A stretch of DNA of 64,000 bases from an uncultured Alphaproteobacteria bacterium (lineage in GTDB: Bacteria; Pseudomonadota; Alphaproteobacteria; Rs-D84), in contig CAKQTG010000001.1 of NCBI GenBank assembly GCA_934276735.1, positions 422,741 to 486,740 of the forward strand, read 5' to 3'. Below are positions 51,258 through 59,716 of this stretch, in pieces. Within the stretch, counting starts at the first letter, position 1; each line of letters opens with the position of its first letter. The translations under genes were made by a program, and so were the position numbers. The notes beneath the pieces are model-generated. The model had not been told where the DNA came from and ran no database searches. It saw nothing but the letters and a program-made list of their open reading frames with translations.

Positions 51258-52700
51258 TTATTTTGCGCCGTGCGATGACGACAACAGGTCAGTTACAACC
51301 TTGACCGGGGTAAACGTAGACGCTGGAACCGCAACGAAAACCGTGTTCCAGTGTGCCATTGCGCCATTCCACAGACCCGGGCGTTCCATCGCACGCAAAG
51401 CGTGGCCGCCATATGATTTTTCTGAAATAAAGCCCGCTTTGTGGTCAACAAAAGCTGTCAAATCAAACGGTTTGCCGTGCGCATCACGTGTGCCACAGAC
51501 TAAATCTACTGGGTTAAAGTGTGATGATGCGTTCATTATATCGCGTGCGTCGGGGGCAATCTGGCTGGATTCTACGATTTGCAGGGATTCTGTGCCATGT
51601 TCGTCACGCACCCAGAACGGGCCGCCACCCGGTGCACCGATGTTTTTTACCACGCCGCACACGCGAATTGGACGATTTAAAATCTGACGCAACATTTCAG
51701 CCGGTGCGTCATCAGACGTGCGGACACATAAATCGTTTTTGATAAATGTGCGGATTTCGTTCAAATCGTACGCCACAAAATTATTCAAGTATTCAAATGC
51801 GCGTGCTTGCAATGACAACAACAAGCCCGCCAGCACGTGTTTATATTTAATGGTGTCGCCACGTAATTCATCAGTTGTGACGTTATCAATGTTTTTAATA
51901 AACACGATATCGGCGTCAATATTGTTCAGGTTTTCAATCAGTGCCCCATGTCCCGCCGGCCTGAATAACAGGCGTCCATCATCAGTGCGAAATGGCGTAT
52001 TGTCCGGATTTACGGCGATTGTGTCGGTGCTGGCGCGCTGGTTCGACATTGTTATATCGTATTTTACACCATATTTCGCGCCATATTCCGGAACCGCCCG
52101 CGCCAGGATTGCGTGGAATCCCGCCATATGTTCGGGCGACACGGTAAAGTGGATATGCACGGTGCCAGATGTTGTGGCATACTGGGCACCTTCGACCAAG
52201 TGTTCTTCGACGGCGGTGCGACTGTATGTGTCATATTTATGAAACGCAATCAGTCCTTTGGGCAAATTACCATAATCCAGACCGGCATTGGTCAACATAC
52301 AGGCGATTTTGTCGCGATCGGTTGGTGTGTCTGGCAAAAATTGCCGTAAGTCGTCCCAGAACGCGAATTTATCTAAATTGTCCAGCACGCGTCGCGTCAC
52401 ATCATTCATTGTGCCGGTGTTCAAGAATTCAAACAAATCGCGGAACATACGTGTTGCGGCACCGGACGCAGGAACGAATTTTACAATTTTTTTTGTTGCC
52501 TGGGCGGCGTTATATATTTCGGTATATTGCGCGATGTCTGCGTCAGATAATTCAGCAATGCCGTCGCCAACGGTTGCAGGCCGTGTGATATTTGCGTATG
52601 GAAATCCACACACAAAATCTGCCAGTTGCTGGGCAACAATATCAGGCGTCAGCCCGTGTGATTTTATCTGTTCTGTATCTGGGGTGGAAAATTCTGTCAT
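51258..52700 (-). CDS. DUF4301 family protein
   Basis: The 480-aa protein matches what I know of DUF4301: a KIVKFVPASGAATRMFRDLFEFL segment near residue 75 (a nucleotidyltransferase-like glycine loop), PKGLIAFHKYDTYSRTAVEEHLVEGAQYA, HIHFTVSPEH, RLLFRPAGHGALIENLNNIDADIVFIKNIDNV, and GAPGGGPFWVRDEHGTESLQIVE. By pattern it looks like a sugar-nucleotidyltransferase-type fold, but its activity is unknown. The family is mostly known from Bacteroidetes, so an inter-phylum transfer in the gut is plausible, though base composition here matches neighbours. It is divergent from clpB and followed by rpmB. Confidence 0.8.
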   Translation of the reverse strand: MTEFSTPDTEQIKSHGLTPDIVAQQLADFVCGFPYANITRPATVGDGIAELSDADIAQYTEIYNAAQATKKIVKFVPASGAATRMFRDLFEFLNTGTMNDVTRRVLDNLDKFAFWDDLRQFLPDTPTDRDKIACMLTNAGLDYGNLPKGLIAFHKYDTYSRTAVEEHLVEGAQYATTSGTVHIHFTVSPEHMAGFHAILARAVPEYGAKYGVKYDITMSNQRASTDTIAVNPDNTPFRTDDGRLLFRPAGHGALIENLNNIDADIVFIKNIDNVTTDELRGDTIKYKHVLAGLLLSLQARAFEYLNNFVAYDLNEIRTFIKNDLCVRTSDDAPAEMLRQILNRPIRVCGVVKNIGAPGGGPFWVRDEHGTESLQIVESSQIAPDARDIMNASSHFNPVDLVCGTRDAHGKPFDLTAFVDHKAGFISEKSYGGHALRAMERPGLWNGAMAHWNTVFVAVPASTFTPVKVVTDLLSSSHGAK

Positions 52701-52770
52701 AATTATGAATCCCTTGGGTTATTGTCAGAATAATACAAAAAAAATTTGTGCGCAATATATTCCTGATGTC

Positions 52771-52798
52771 TTGAAAACAGGACGTATGATATTATATA
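52771..52798 (+). promoter_or_regulatory. Promoter of clpB
   Basis: TTGAAA (within CTTGAA, as in RpoH -35 boxes) and TATATA are separated by 16 bases. The -10 lacks the CC expected of an alphaproteobacterial heat-shock promoter, so sigma-70 or RpoH use is open. Confidence 0.45.
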
Positions 52799-52839
52799 TC
52801 TGATAACAGAAATAAAAAATAAACAGGAGGATTTAAAAT

Positions 52840-54897
52840 ATGAATCCAGAAGAAATGCAAGAAACGCCACAACAGGCGATTGAAAAATATACGACAGACT
52901 TTACCAAACTGGCGTCTGATGGAAAATTGGACCCGGTGATTGGTCGTGACGAAGAAATTCGCCGCACTATCCAGGTATTGTCGCGCCGCACAAAAAATAA
53001 CCCGGTGCTGATTGGTAATCCAGGGGTTGGTAAAACAGCAATAGTAGAAGGTTTGGCCGAACGAATCGTTTCGGGTGACGTTCCAGAAAATCTGTTAAAG
53101 AAAAAACTGTTGTCGTTGGACATGGGGGCACTGATGGCGGGCGCGATGTTCCGTGGCCAGTTCGAGGCGCGTTTCAAGGCGATATTAAAAGCGGTCAAAG
53201 AAGCCGATGGCGGGATTATTCTGTTCATTGACGAATTGCACACGTTGGTCGGTGCCGGCAAGGGCGAGGGCAGCATGGATGCCGGTAATCTGTTAAAGCC
53301 TATGTTGGCGCGTGGCGAATTGCACTGTTTGGGCGCAACCACACTGGACGAATATCGTCAATATATTGAAAAAGATCCAGCGCTGGCGCGTCGGTTTCAG
53401 CCCGTCTATGTGGACGAGCCGACCGTTGATGACACAATTTCAATTTTGCGTGGGTTAAAAGAAAAATACGAAGGTCATCATGGTGTGCGGATTTCAGATT
53501 CTGCGCTGGTTTCGGCAGTTAAATTATCGAATCGGTATATTACAGACCGCTTTTTGCCAGATAAAGCGATTGATTTAATTGACGAGGCTGCCGCTCGTGT
53601 TCGCATTGAAATTGCATCTAAACCGGAGAAGTTGGACGAGGTTGATCGTCACCTGATGCAGCTGAAAATCGAACAACAGGCATTAAAAAAGGAAAAAGAT
53701 GCGGATTCTAAAAAGCGTTTGAGCGAACTGGACAAATTGATTGCAGAATTGCAAAACGAATCGAATAAAATGACTGCTGATTGGCGTGCCGAGCAGAGTA
53801 AAATGCGTGCACTGTCCGATGCGATGGCGTCGTTGGATTCTGCCAAGGCCGAGGTTGCAACCGCCATGCGTAATGGCGATTATGAAAAGGCGTCTGCATT
53901 GCAATATGGCAAGGTTCCAGAACTGGAAGAACAAATTCGCAAGCTGAACGCGGACGCACGCGAGTACAAGACGGTTCTGCCGGAACATATTGCCGCGGTT
54001 GTCAGTAAATGGACCGGTGTCCCAGCCGACAAGTTGACGATGGAAGAGCAATCAAAATTGCTGAACATAGAAGATGAATTGCGTAAACGTGTCGTTGGCC
54101 AGGATCACGCATTGACGGTTGTCGCGCGTGCGATTCGGCGCAGTCGTGCCGGATTGTCTGACCCGCATCGGCCCGCAGGCAGTTTTATGTTTTTGGGGCC
54201 AACCGGCGTCGGCAAGACCGAGGTCGCCAAGGCCCTGGCCGAGTATCTGTTTAACGACGATACGGCGATGACCAGAATTGATATGAGTGAATATATGGAA
54301 CCACATTCGGTGTCACGCCTGATCGGCAGTCCCCCCGGATATGTCGGATATGAACAAGGTGGCGTCTTGACCGAATCGGTGCGTCGCCGTCCATATCAGG
54401 TATTGCTGTTTGATGAAATTGAAAAGGCAAACCCAGACGTGTTTAATGTGTTCCTGCAAATCTTGGACGATGGTCGTTTGACCGATGGCCAGGGTCATGT
54501 TGTGAACTTTACAAACACGATTATCATTATGACCAGCAATTTGCCGTCAATGGATGCGGTGAAACATCATTTCCGCCCAGAATTCATCAATCGTATTGAT
54601 GAAATAGTGTTCTTTAATCCGTTGGGCAAAGACGTTATGGCGGGCATTGTCAAGATTCAGTTGCGCAACCTGTCGCGTCGTTTGGCCGAACGTCGTATAA
54701 CGCTGGACGTGTCGGATGCCGCGATTAAATGGTTGGGCGACAACGGATATGACGAAGCGTTTGGTGCGCGCCCGTTAAAACGTCTGATTACGTCGGCGGT
54801 TGAAGATAAAATCGCAGACCTGATTTTGTCTGGCACCGTGGGCGAGGGCAGCACCGTCTATGTTGATGTTCATGGCAAAGAACTGACCGTCAAATAA
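52840..54897 (+). CDS. clpB: ClpB-type disaggregase lacking the N-terminal domain
   Basis: ClpB, with DnaK, extracts polypeptides from aggregates. The 685-aa protein starts directly at the first AAA module ([31 protein letters not shown]; Walker [25 protein letters not shown]). It keeps the coiled-coil M domain (about 250-365) and continues into [10 protein letters not shown], the second AAA module (Walker [28 protein letters not shown]) and the C-domain (GARPLKRLI). The ~145-residue Clp_N domain of full-length ClpB (~860 aa) is absent, and the linker before [11 protein letters not shown] is shortened. CAGGAGG immediately before the ATG shows this is the real start. Confidence 0.94.
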   Translation: MNPEEMQETPQQAIEKYTTDFTKLASDGKLDPVIGRDEEIRRTIQVLSRRTKNNPVLIGNPGVGKTAIVEGLAERIVSGDVPENLLKKKLLSLDMGALMAGAMFRGQFEARFKAILKAVKEADGGIILFIDELHTLVGAGKGEGSMDAGNLLKPMLARGELHCLGATTLDEYRQYIEKDPALARRFQPVYVDEPTVDDTISILRGLKEKYEGHHGVRISDSALVSAVKLSNRYITDRFLPDKAIDLIDEAAARVRIEIASKPEKLDEVDRHLMQLKIEQQALKKEKDADSKKRLSELDKLIAELQNESNKMTADWRAEQSKMRALSDAMASLDSAKAEVATAMRNGDYEKASALQYGKVPELEEQIRKLNADAREYKTVLPEHIAAVVSKWTGVPADKLTMEEQSKLLNIEDELRKRVVGQDHALTVVARAIRRSRAGLSDPHRPAGSFMFLGPTGVGKTEVAKALAEYLFNDDTAMTRIDMSEYMEPHSVSRLIGSPPGYVGYEQGGVLTESVRRRPYQVLLFDEIEKANPDVFNVFLQILDDGRLTDGQGHVVNFTNTIIIMTSNLPSMDAVKHHFRPEFINRIDEIVFFNPLGKDVMAGIVKIQLRNLSRRLAERRITLDVSDAAIKWLGDNGYDEAFGARPLKRLITSAVEDKIADLILSGTVGEGSTVYVDVHGKELTVK

Positions 54898-54916
54898 GAT
54901 ATGTTTGTTCGTATGA

Positions 54917-54952
54917 AGAAAGCCCCATATTTGTGGGGCTTTCTTGTTTTTA
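54917..54952 (+). terminator. Intrinsic terminator after clpB
   Basis: AGAAAGCCCC pairs with GGGGCTTTCT around ATATTTGT and is followed by a T-rich run. Confidence 0.85.
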
Positions 54953-54964
54953 TATGTGTGCCGT

Positions 54965-55681
54965 TTATTTTTGGTTCGCCATTGCCAATTTGCGCGTCAG
55001 TAATGCGCGGATAAATTCTGCGCGGCGCGCGGCATCCATGGCGTTTGGCGCGCGATTTTGTAACGCAGCGGCACGCATAGGGATACCAACATTTGTGGTG
55101 GTCTGGGCGCGCAATGAATATGGCACGGTTACGCGGGCCGATATCGCCGGGCGTGCGGCGCGCACCGGTAATGGGCGCATTGTGTTTTTACGGATATTTT
55201 TGGCACGTGCACGCACGCGACGGCGTGCCTTCTTTTTTGTGCGACGTTTTGCAACCGCGATTGGTGTGCCGACGGTCATCGCATTTGTAAATTGCAGTTT
55301 CGGCGTAATACCATTTTGACGCAGTAATAACTGGGCCAAATCGGCGTGATTGGTGTCAAACACGCTGGAATAATAAAAACGGTTCGTCGCGGCGTCAAAC
55401 GCAATTTCTGCGGTGCCGTTCTGAATCAATGGTGGCATTTCGCCCGTTTTGGTATTGACCAGATACAGTTTGTTTTCCGCCCCGCTTGGTGTCATCACGG
55501 TGCGACGAATTGCAACGTATGGCATATTTGGAAACGTTGCGACAACCTGGAACGGTTGCGATGCAAATCCAATGCCATTGACGCGACGCAACCGACCATA
55601 CATGTCGGTCATATACAGGGCATAACGCCCACCTGCGGTTTTAATACATTTAAAATTGTTATTTTGTGTTACGTTATCCAT
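54965..55681 (-). CDS. Hypothetical 238-aa protein with a strongly basic C-terminal third
   Basis: The first ~140 residues form beta-strand-like segments (GGRYALYMTDMYGRLRRV, VAIRRTVMTPSGAENKLYLVNTKTGEMPPL, EIAFDAATNRFYYSSVFD). The rest is Arg/Lys/Ala-rich (RRTKKKARRRVRARAKNIRKN), suggesting nucleic-acid or ribosome contact. No signal peptide or known family is evident. GAGG precedes the ATG. It lies 15 bases downstream of the ABC exporter gene on the same strand and is probably co-transcribed. Confidence 0.65.
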   Translation of the reverse strand: MDNVTQNNNFKCIKTAGGRYALYMTDMYGRLRRVNGIGFASQPFQVVATFPNMPYVAIRRTVMTPSGAENKLYLVNTKTGEMPPLIQNGTAEIAFDAATNRFYYSSVFDTNHADLAQLLLRQNGITPKLQFTNAMTVGTPIAVAKRRTKKKARRRVRARAKNIRKNTMRPLPVRAARPAISARVTVPYSLRAQTTTNVGIPMRAAALQNRAPNAMDAARRAEFIRALLTRKLAMANQK

Positions 55682-55696
55682 TTAAAACATGCCTCT

Positions 55697-57520
55697 TTAC
55701 TTTGACTTTGTTTTTGTCTTTTTCGCTGCCTTGAACTGAATATCGCGCAGTTTTTTGTATTCCCCGCCCAGCGCACACAGTTCGGAATCTGTTCCTTGTT
55801 CGACGATATGACCGTCCTTGATCACACATATTATATCAGCATCCAAGATTGTTGACAAGCGGTGTGCGATAACAAATGTTGTGCGCCCCACCATCAGGCT
55901 TTTTAATGCCGATTGAATCAATTTCTCACTCTGGGTGTCCAGGGCGGACGTCGCCTCGTCCAGTAACAGAATAGGCGCGTCTTTTAAAATTGCGCGTGCG
56001 ATAGCAATACGCTGTTTCTGGCCGCCAGATAATAACGCGCCCCCTTCGCCAACGGTGGATTTGTATTTCTTGGGGAATTTCATGATGAAATCATGCGCAT
56101 TTGCCGCCCGAGCCGCCGCGATAACCTGGTCAGGGGTGGCGTCAGGACTGCCGTATTTGATGTTATCTTCAATTGTGCCATTGAACAAAAACACATCTTG
56201 GGATACTTCCGCAATATTCTGACGCAGTGATTTCAGTGTGTATTTCTTGATGTCGGTGCGGTTGATTTCAACCTTGCCCGATTGCGGGTCATAGAAACGT
56301 TCCAGCAAATTAAACATCGTGGTTTTCCCGCCGCCCGATGGCCCGACCAGCGCGCAAACACGACCCGCCGGCACGTGCAAGTGTATATCGCGCAATACCG
56401 GTTCGTCCGGATTATACGCAAATGTGACATGATGGAAATCAACTGACATCTTTTTATCAGATTTCAATTCGCGCGCGTTTGGGGCGTCTTGAATTTCTGG
56501 CTTGCTGTCCAGGAAATCGAACAAAACCTCGGCCGCCAGCAGGCCATGCTGAACCGTGTTTCCAGTGCCGGTAATGCTTTTTGCAGGTTTGTATGCGGCC
56601 GTCAATGCCAACAAGAACGCCGTAAAGTCACCGGTTGAAATCGCGCCCGTCACAATAAAGTGCCCACCGATAATTAACGCCAGGCACAGCCCGATTGAAA
56701 TCATCAATTCCAGCAATGGTGATTGCAAGGCGTGGGCCTGGGTGCTTTTATATGAATTGCACATTGATGTGTCCAGCACGTGGCGAAAACGTTTGGTTTC
56801 AGATTCTTCGGTTGCAAACGCTTGAATTGTTTTGATTCCATGCAGAGTTTGATTCAAATGCTGTGATACGTTGTTCGCGATACCAAACGACTCGCGCGAT
56901 AGACGCCGACGCTTGCGCATAATTAGCACCATTGGCACCATAATCGCTGGCACCAAGAATATCAATACCGCGCACATCTGAGGCGCGTAATACACCATCA
57001 AACCCAATGTCATCATCAGGGTTGCAACCTGTTGAATCGTGCTGACGATTGTGCCAGTGACCAAGGTCAACACCGCGCCGGCCTGGACACTGAAATAGTT
57101 CAAATTCTTGCCGATACCGTCGCCATAGAATTTTGAAATATTCATTTTGACCATGTGATTATAAATGCGCTGTTGTAAATTCGCACTGGCCAACAGTCCA
57201 GCCTTGGCCATCAGCAGGGCCTTGGAATAATTAAAAGCGCCCTTGAATCCGAACGCAGCAATGATTTGCAAGCCGAATATATATATAGATTGCATACTGC
57301 GTTCAATAAATGCCTTGTCCACGATGCGTTGAACCAGGGTAATAGTATATGCCTCGGCTGCGGATGCGCCGATTGTCGCGATGATGCCCGCCAACAGCCA
57401 TTTCCATTGTGGTTTGCCGATTTCGCGCCAAACGCGCCCATATAGTGACCATTTAATACGGACATTGGACGCATCGCCCTTGACCAAAGTTTTTACTTTT
57501 TCAGATATTTTATTTAACAT
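55697..57520 (-). CDS. MsbA-like ABC transporter (fused permease-ATPase)
   Basis: The 607-aa half-transporter has six membrane helices in the first ~330 residues (KWLLAGIIATIGASAAEAYT through VTGAISTGDFTAFLLALTAA) and one ATPase domain: Walker A ALVGPSGGGKTTMFNLL, Q-loop VSQDVFLFNGTI, signature ALLSGGQKQRIAIARAIL, Walker B PILLLDEATSALD and the H-loop IAHRLSTI. The layout is that of MsbA/LipidA or multidrug exporters; the substrate is not determinable. The start was shortened to MLNKISEK because a strong promoter ends just upstream of it. There is no Shine-Dalgarno, fitting a near-leaderless mRNA. Confidence 0.9.
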   Translation of the reverse strand: MLNKISEKVKTLVKGDASNVRIKWSLYGRVWREIGKPQWKWLLAGIIATIGASAAEAYTITLVQRIVDKAFIERSMQSIYIFGLQIIAAFGFKGAFNYSKALLMAKAGLLASANLQQRIYNHMVKMNISKFYGDGIGKNLNYFSVQAGAVLTLVTGTIVSTIQQVATLMMTLGLMVYYAPQMCAVLIFLVPAIMVPMVLIMRKRRRLSRESFGIANNVSQHLNQTLHGIKTIQAFATEESETKRFRHVLDTSMCNSYKSTQAHALQSPLLELMISIGLCLALIIGGHFIVTGAISTGDFTAFLLALTAAYKPAKSITGTGNTVQHGLLAAEVLFDFLDSKPEIQDAPNARELKSDKKMSVDFHHVTFAYNPDEPVLRDIHLHVPAGRVCALVGPSGGGKTTMFNLLERFYDPQSGKVEINRTDIKKYTLKSLRQNIAEVSQDVFLFNGTIEDNIKYGSPDATPDQVIAAARAANAHDFIMKFPKKYKSTVGEGGALLSGGQKQRIAIARAILKDAPILLLDEATSALDTQSEKLIQSALKSLMVGRTTFVIAHRLSTILDADIICVIKDGHIVEQGTDSELCALGGEYKKLRDIQFKAAKKTKTKSK

Positions 57521-57529
57521 AGCGGCACT

Positions 57530-57558
57530 ATTATAAAGTGATATATAAAAACTGTCCA
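57530..57558 (-). promoter_or_regulatory. Strong promoter of the ABC exporter, implying a leaderless mRNA
   Basis: On the minus strand TGGACA and TATAAT are separated by exactly 17 bases. The -10 ends nine bases before the ATG, so the leader would be only about three bases. Confidence 0.6.
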
Positions 57559-57572
57559 GTGAAAGATTTACA

Positions 57573-57601
57573 TTGACAACGCATACAAAAGCGTATAAAA
57601 T
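57573..57601 (+). promoter_or_regulatory. Promoter of tRNA-Ala
   Basis: A perfect TTGACA and TAAAAT are separated by 17 bases, 34 bases upstream of the tRNA. Confidence 0.65.
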
Positions 57602-57635
57602 GCGTGAGCTTTCAGAGATGAAAGGGCAAAGTTTT

Positions 57636-57711
57636 GGGGTCATAGCTCAGTTGGTAGAGCACCTGCTTTGCAAGCAGGGGGTCGTCAGTTCGAGTCTGAT
57701 TGGCTCCACCA
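57636..57711 (+). tRNA. tRNA-Ala (anticodon TGC)
   Basis: The 76-base gene has an encoded CCA end. Acceptor GGGGTCA pairs with TGGCTCC, the D-arm is AGCTCAGTTGGTAGAGC, the anticodon stem CCTGC/GCAGG surrounds loop TTTGCAA (anticodon UGC), and the T-arm has AGTTCGAGTCT. It stands alone, outside an rRNA operon, 42 bases before rpsU. Confidence 0.94.
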
Positions 57712-57753
57712 AAAAATTGATACAAATGTCACGCTAAAGGGGGTGAATGCATT

Positions 57754-57960
57754 ATGGTGAAGGTTCTGGTTCGCGACAATAACGTTGAACAGGCGTTGCG
57801 CGTTGCAAAACGTAAATCTCAGAAAGAAGGTCTGTATCGCGAAATGAAAGAACGTCAGCGTTATGAAAAACCAACAACAAAGCGCAAACGTTTGAAAGAA
57901 GAGGCTGTGCGTAACGAGAAAAAACGTCAGTCGAAACAAAGAATGGTCTTTGGATTCTAA
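57754..57960 (+). CDS. rpsU: Ribosomal protein bS21
   Basis: The 68-aa highly basic protein matches S21: [60 protein letters not shown] precedes the ATG. It is followed by a terminator and may be transcribed with the upstream tRNA-Ala, as no separate promoter is obvious in the 42-base gap. Confidence 0.95.
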   Translation: MVKVLVRDNNVEQALRVAKRKSQKEGLYREMKERQRYEKPTTKRKRLKEEAVRNEKKRQSKQRMVFGF

Positions 57961-57961
57961 A

Positions 57962-57989
57962 AAAACGCCCCACCCGGGGCGGTTTTTTA
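57962..57989 (+). terminator. Intrinsic terminator after rpsU
   Basis: AAAACGCCCC pairs with GGGGCGGTTTT around ACCC and is followed by T residues. Confidence 0.85.
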
Positions 57990-58449
57990 TTAGAGCGCAA
58001 TGCGCAGAGAGCGATTAAAGTTCCCCTCTGGCCAGAGGGGTGGCACGTAGTGCCGGGGTGTCGGTTTCTCAGGGAGCAGAGTGTAGAGAGCAGAGTGCAA
58101 TGAAAATGTCCGCCGATGGCGGACGACTCCAATGACCTGGATCCTGGGGTCAAGCCCCAGGATGACGAGAGTAAAAAACGCGCTAAGTTCCCCTCCGGTG
58201 GAGGGGTGTCCGCTAGGACGGGGTGGTCTTGAGAGTGCGTAATGTTGGTATATGTATAAAAAGACCACCTCCCCGCTACGCGGTACTCCTCCATGGAACC
58301 ACCCACAAAATCTGACGATTTTGCGGGGCCCGGAGGAGGAGAACTTGCCCCGCGCCGGGAACGAAATAAGGTTCCCCTCTGGCCAGAGGGGTGGCGCAAC
58401 GCGCCGGGGTGTCGGCATTGCTCTCTGCTCTCTGCGCGTTGCACTCTAA
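57990..58449 (+). repeat. Intergenic mosaic of short palindromic repeats (block 6)
   Basis: This has two copies of TTCCCCTCTGGCCAGAGGGG with GTGGC-CGGGGTGTCGG, the CTGGATCCTGGGGTCAAG module, TTCCCCTCCGGTGGAGGGG, and an AAGACCACCTCCCCGCTAC-to-GGAGGAGGAGAACTT segment that is a near copy of one in block 2 (35497-35580). No gene is supported. Confidence 0.85.
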
Positions 58450-58450
58450 T

Positions 58451-58478
58451 AAAAAAGTGCGCCATTGGCGCACTTTTT
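58451..58478 (-). terminator. Terminator of the DUF805 gene
   Basis: AAAAAGTGCGC pairs with GCGCACTTTTT around CATTG. Confidence 0.82.
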
Positions 58479-58941
58479 ATTTATTAAACTTGTGATACGG
58501 GTTGTCGTCAACCTTGGTCGGCAACAGCGAGAATACAAACATCACCACACTGGCGAAAATCGACAAGAACGGTATCACGCACAGCGCATATATAAACCAC
58601 CACCACGCCGACAGGCCCGCATCATGCAAACGCCGTGTGCGCATTGAAATCAGTGGGATTGCAATCGCGAGACTGTAAATCACGCCCACCAATATCATCA
58701 GGCCGAACATAACACTGACATCGCCTGAAAGTGCAAAGTCAATGGTCATACCCATTACCACCAATATGCCCCAAACCAGGTAAATCAGCACATTGACCAA
58801 CGTTGTCCACCAGAATTCAGACCGTGACGATGTGCCCGCCCATTCGGTGAAACCACGCCGCCAGAACGCCGCATACGCCAAGAACATATTTGTGTATGTC
58901 GTGCTGGATTGAACTTTCTTTGACTTTTTAACGTTTGGCAT
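58477..58941 (-). CDS. DUF805 family inner-membrane protein
   Basis: The 154-aa protein carries the DUF805 pattern: YAAFWRRGFTEWAGTSSRSEFWWTTLVN (the xGRxxRxEFW-type start; here SSRSEFWW) followed by four hydrophobic helices. The short motif MRTRRLHDAGLSAWWWFIYAL, typical of the family (RRLHDxGxSGWW), lies between helices three and four. The function is unknown. The start was shortened to the Met after AAAGGAAA on the minus strand. It is monocistronic, with its own terminator, and sits between two repeat mosaics. Confidence 0.87.
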   Translation of the reverse strand: MPNVKKSKKVQSSTTYTNMFLAYAAFWRRGFTEWAGTSSRSEFWWTTLVNVLIYLVWGILVVMGMTIDFALSGDVSVMFGLMILVGVIYSLAIAIPLISMRTRRLHDAGLSAWWWFIYALCVIPFLSIFASVVMFVFSLLPTKVDDNPYHKFNK

Positions 58942-59009
58942 AGAATTTCCTTTTTTTGCTTTGCTTGGGTATTCTAGCACAATTTTTCCCACCTGCCCAG
59001 AATTTATTT

Positions 59010-59490
59010 CTCAGAGAGCAGAGCGCAATGACAAGTGAGTAAGTGACAGAGTGATAAAGTGATTTAGTTTTAGAATAGAAAACTTAAAAACTTGTCATTC
59101 CTGCGCAGGCAGGAATAGGGACTATACAGTGCGAGCGGACGCGAGCCATACACACGCAATCGCGGATTTATTATTGGGGACCATGTTTTACGAACATTGT
59201 GCAACAATGGGCGGGAGTAATTTCTTAGACCCTATTCCTGCCTGCGCAGGAATGACAAGGGCGGTGTATTTGTGTTTATTTTATGACCATAGTTTATGTC
59301 TTGGCCGCGAGCTAAATTCCCCTCTGGGGAGCCGGGGTGGTGCGCAGCACCGGGGTGTCGGATTCTCAGAGAGCAGAGCGCAATGAAAATGTCCGCCGAT
59401 GGCGCGCTTGTTTTTTACCGTTGCGGTGTGAAAATCCCCTTCGCTGGCGAAGGGGTGTCCACGCAGTGGACGGGGTAGTGGTGGTGCCTG
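59010..59490 (+). repeat. Intergenic mosaic of short palindromic repeats (block 7)
   Basis: Modules include AGAGAGCAGAGCGCAATGA, CATTCCTGCGCAGGCAGGAATAGGG, a GCGAGCGGACGCGAGCC segment, TTTACGAACATTGTGCAACA, TTCCCCTCTGGGGAGCC, GGTGGTGCGCAGCACCGGGG, and the CCCCTTCGC/GCGAAGGGG plus GTCCACGCAGTGGAC unit of blocks 1, 5 and 8. No gene is supported between 58942 and the next promoter. Confidence 0.85.
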
Positions 59491-59565
59491 TCACCATCAA
59501 AAAAATACACGTCCGAAAAACAGGCACAGCGTGCGGAAATCCGGTAAAAAATATAAAAAAATCGT

Positions 59566-59595
59566 GCCGAATCTAAACGGTGGATTAAATTCAAT
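59566..59595 (+). promoter_or_regulatory. Upstream palindromic site of the 1259-aa protein promoter
   Basis: The site begins GCCGAA-TCT-AAACGGTGG. With its flank it is inverted relative to the downstream site (25 of 32 positions match). A preceding GCGGAAATC...CGTGCCGAA stretch also resembles the region upstream of the site at 23081. Confidence 0.55.
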
Positions 59596-59606
59596 GCAAA
59601 ACGGCG

Positions 59607-59635
59607 TTGACGCACCCCGGATTTCAGGCTATAAT
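59607..59635 (+). promoter_or_regulatory. Strong promoter between two palindromic sites
   Basis: TTGACG and a perfect TATAAT are separated by exactly 17 bases, between the sites at 59566 and 59650 and pointing to the 1259-aa gene. Confidence 0.7.
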
Positions 59636-59649
59636 TTACCCACAATTAT

Positions 59650-59679
59650 GCCGAATCTAAACCACCGGTTTTCTTCAGC
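59650..59679 (+). promoter_or_regulatory. Downstream palindromic site of the 1259-aa protein promoter
   Basis: GCCGAA-TCT-AAACCACC then GGTTTTCTTCAGC makes a 30-bp imperfect palindrome like those at 23081 and 23178. Confidence 0.6.
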
Positions 59680-59716
59680 ACGATGTGTAATATTATAATC
59701 CGGGGGGGACGGTTTC

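Noticed and set aside
52701..52839. Possible missing N-terminal half of clpB lost to a frameshift
   Set aside because: The upstream region contains a promoter, stop codons in frame and a strong ribosome site right at the annotated start, with no Clp_N-like peptide in any frame.
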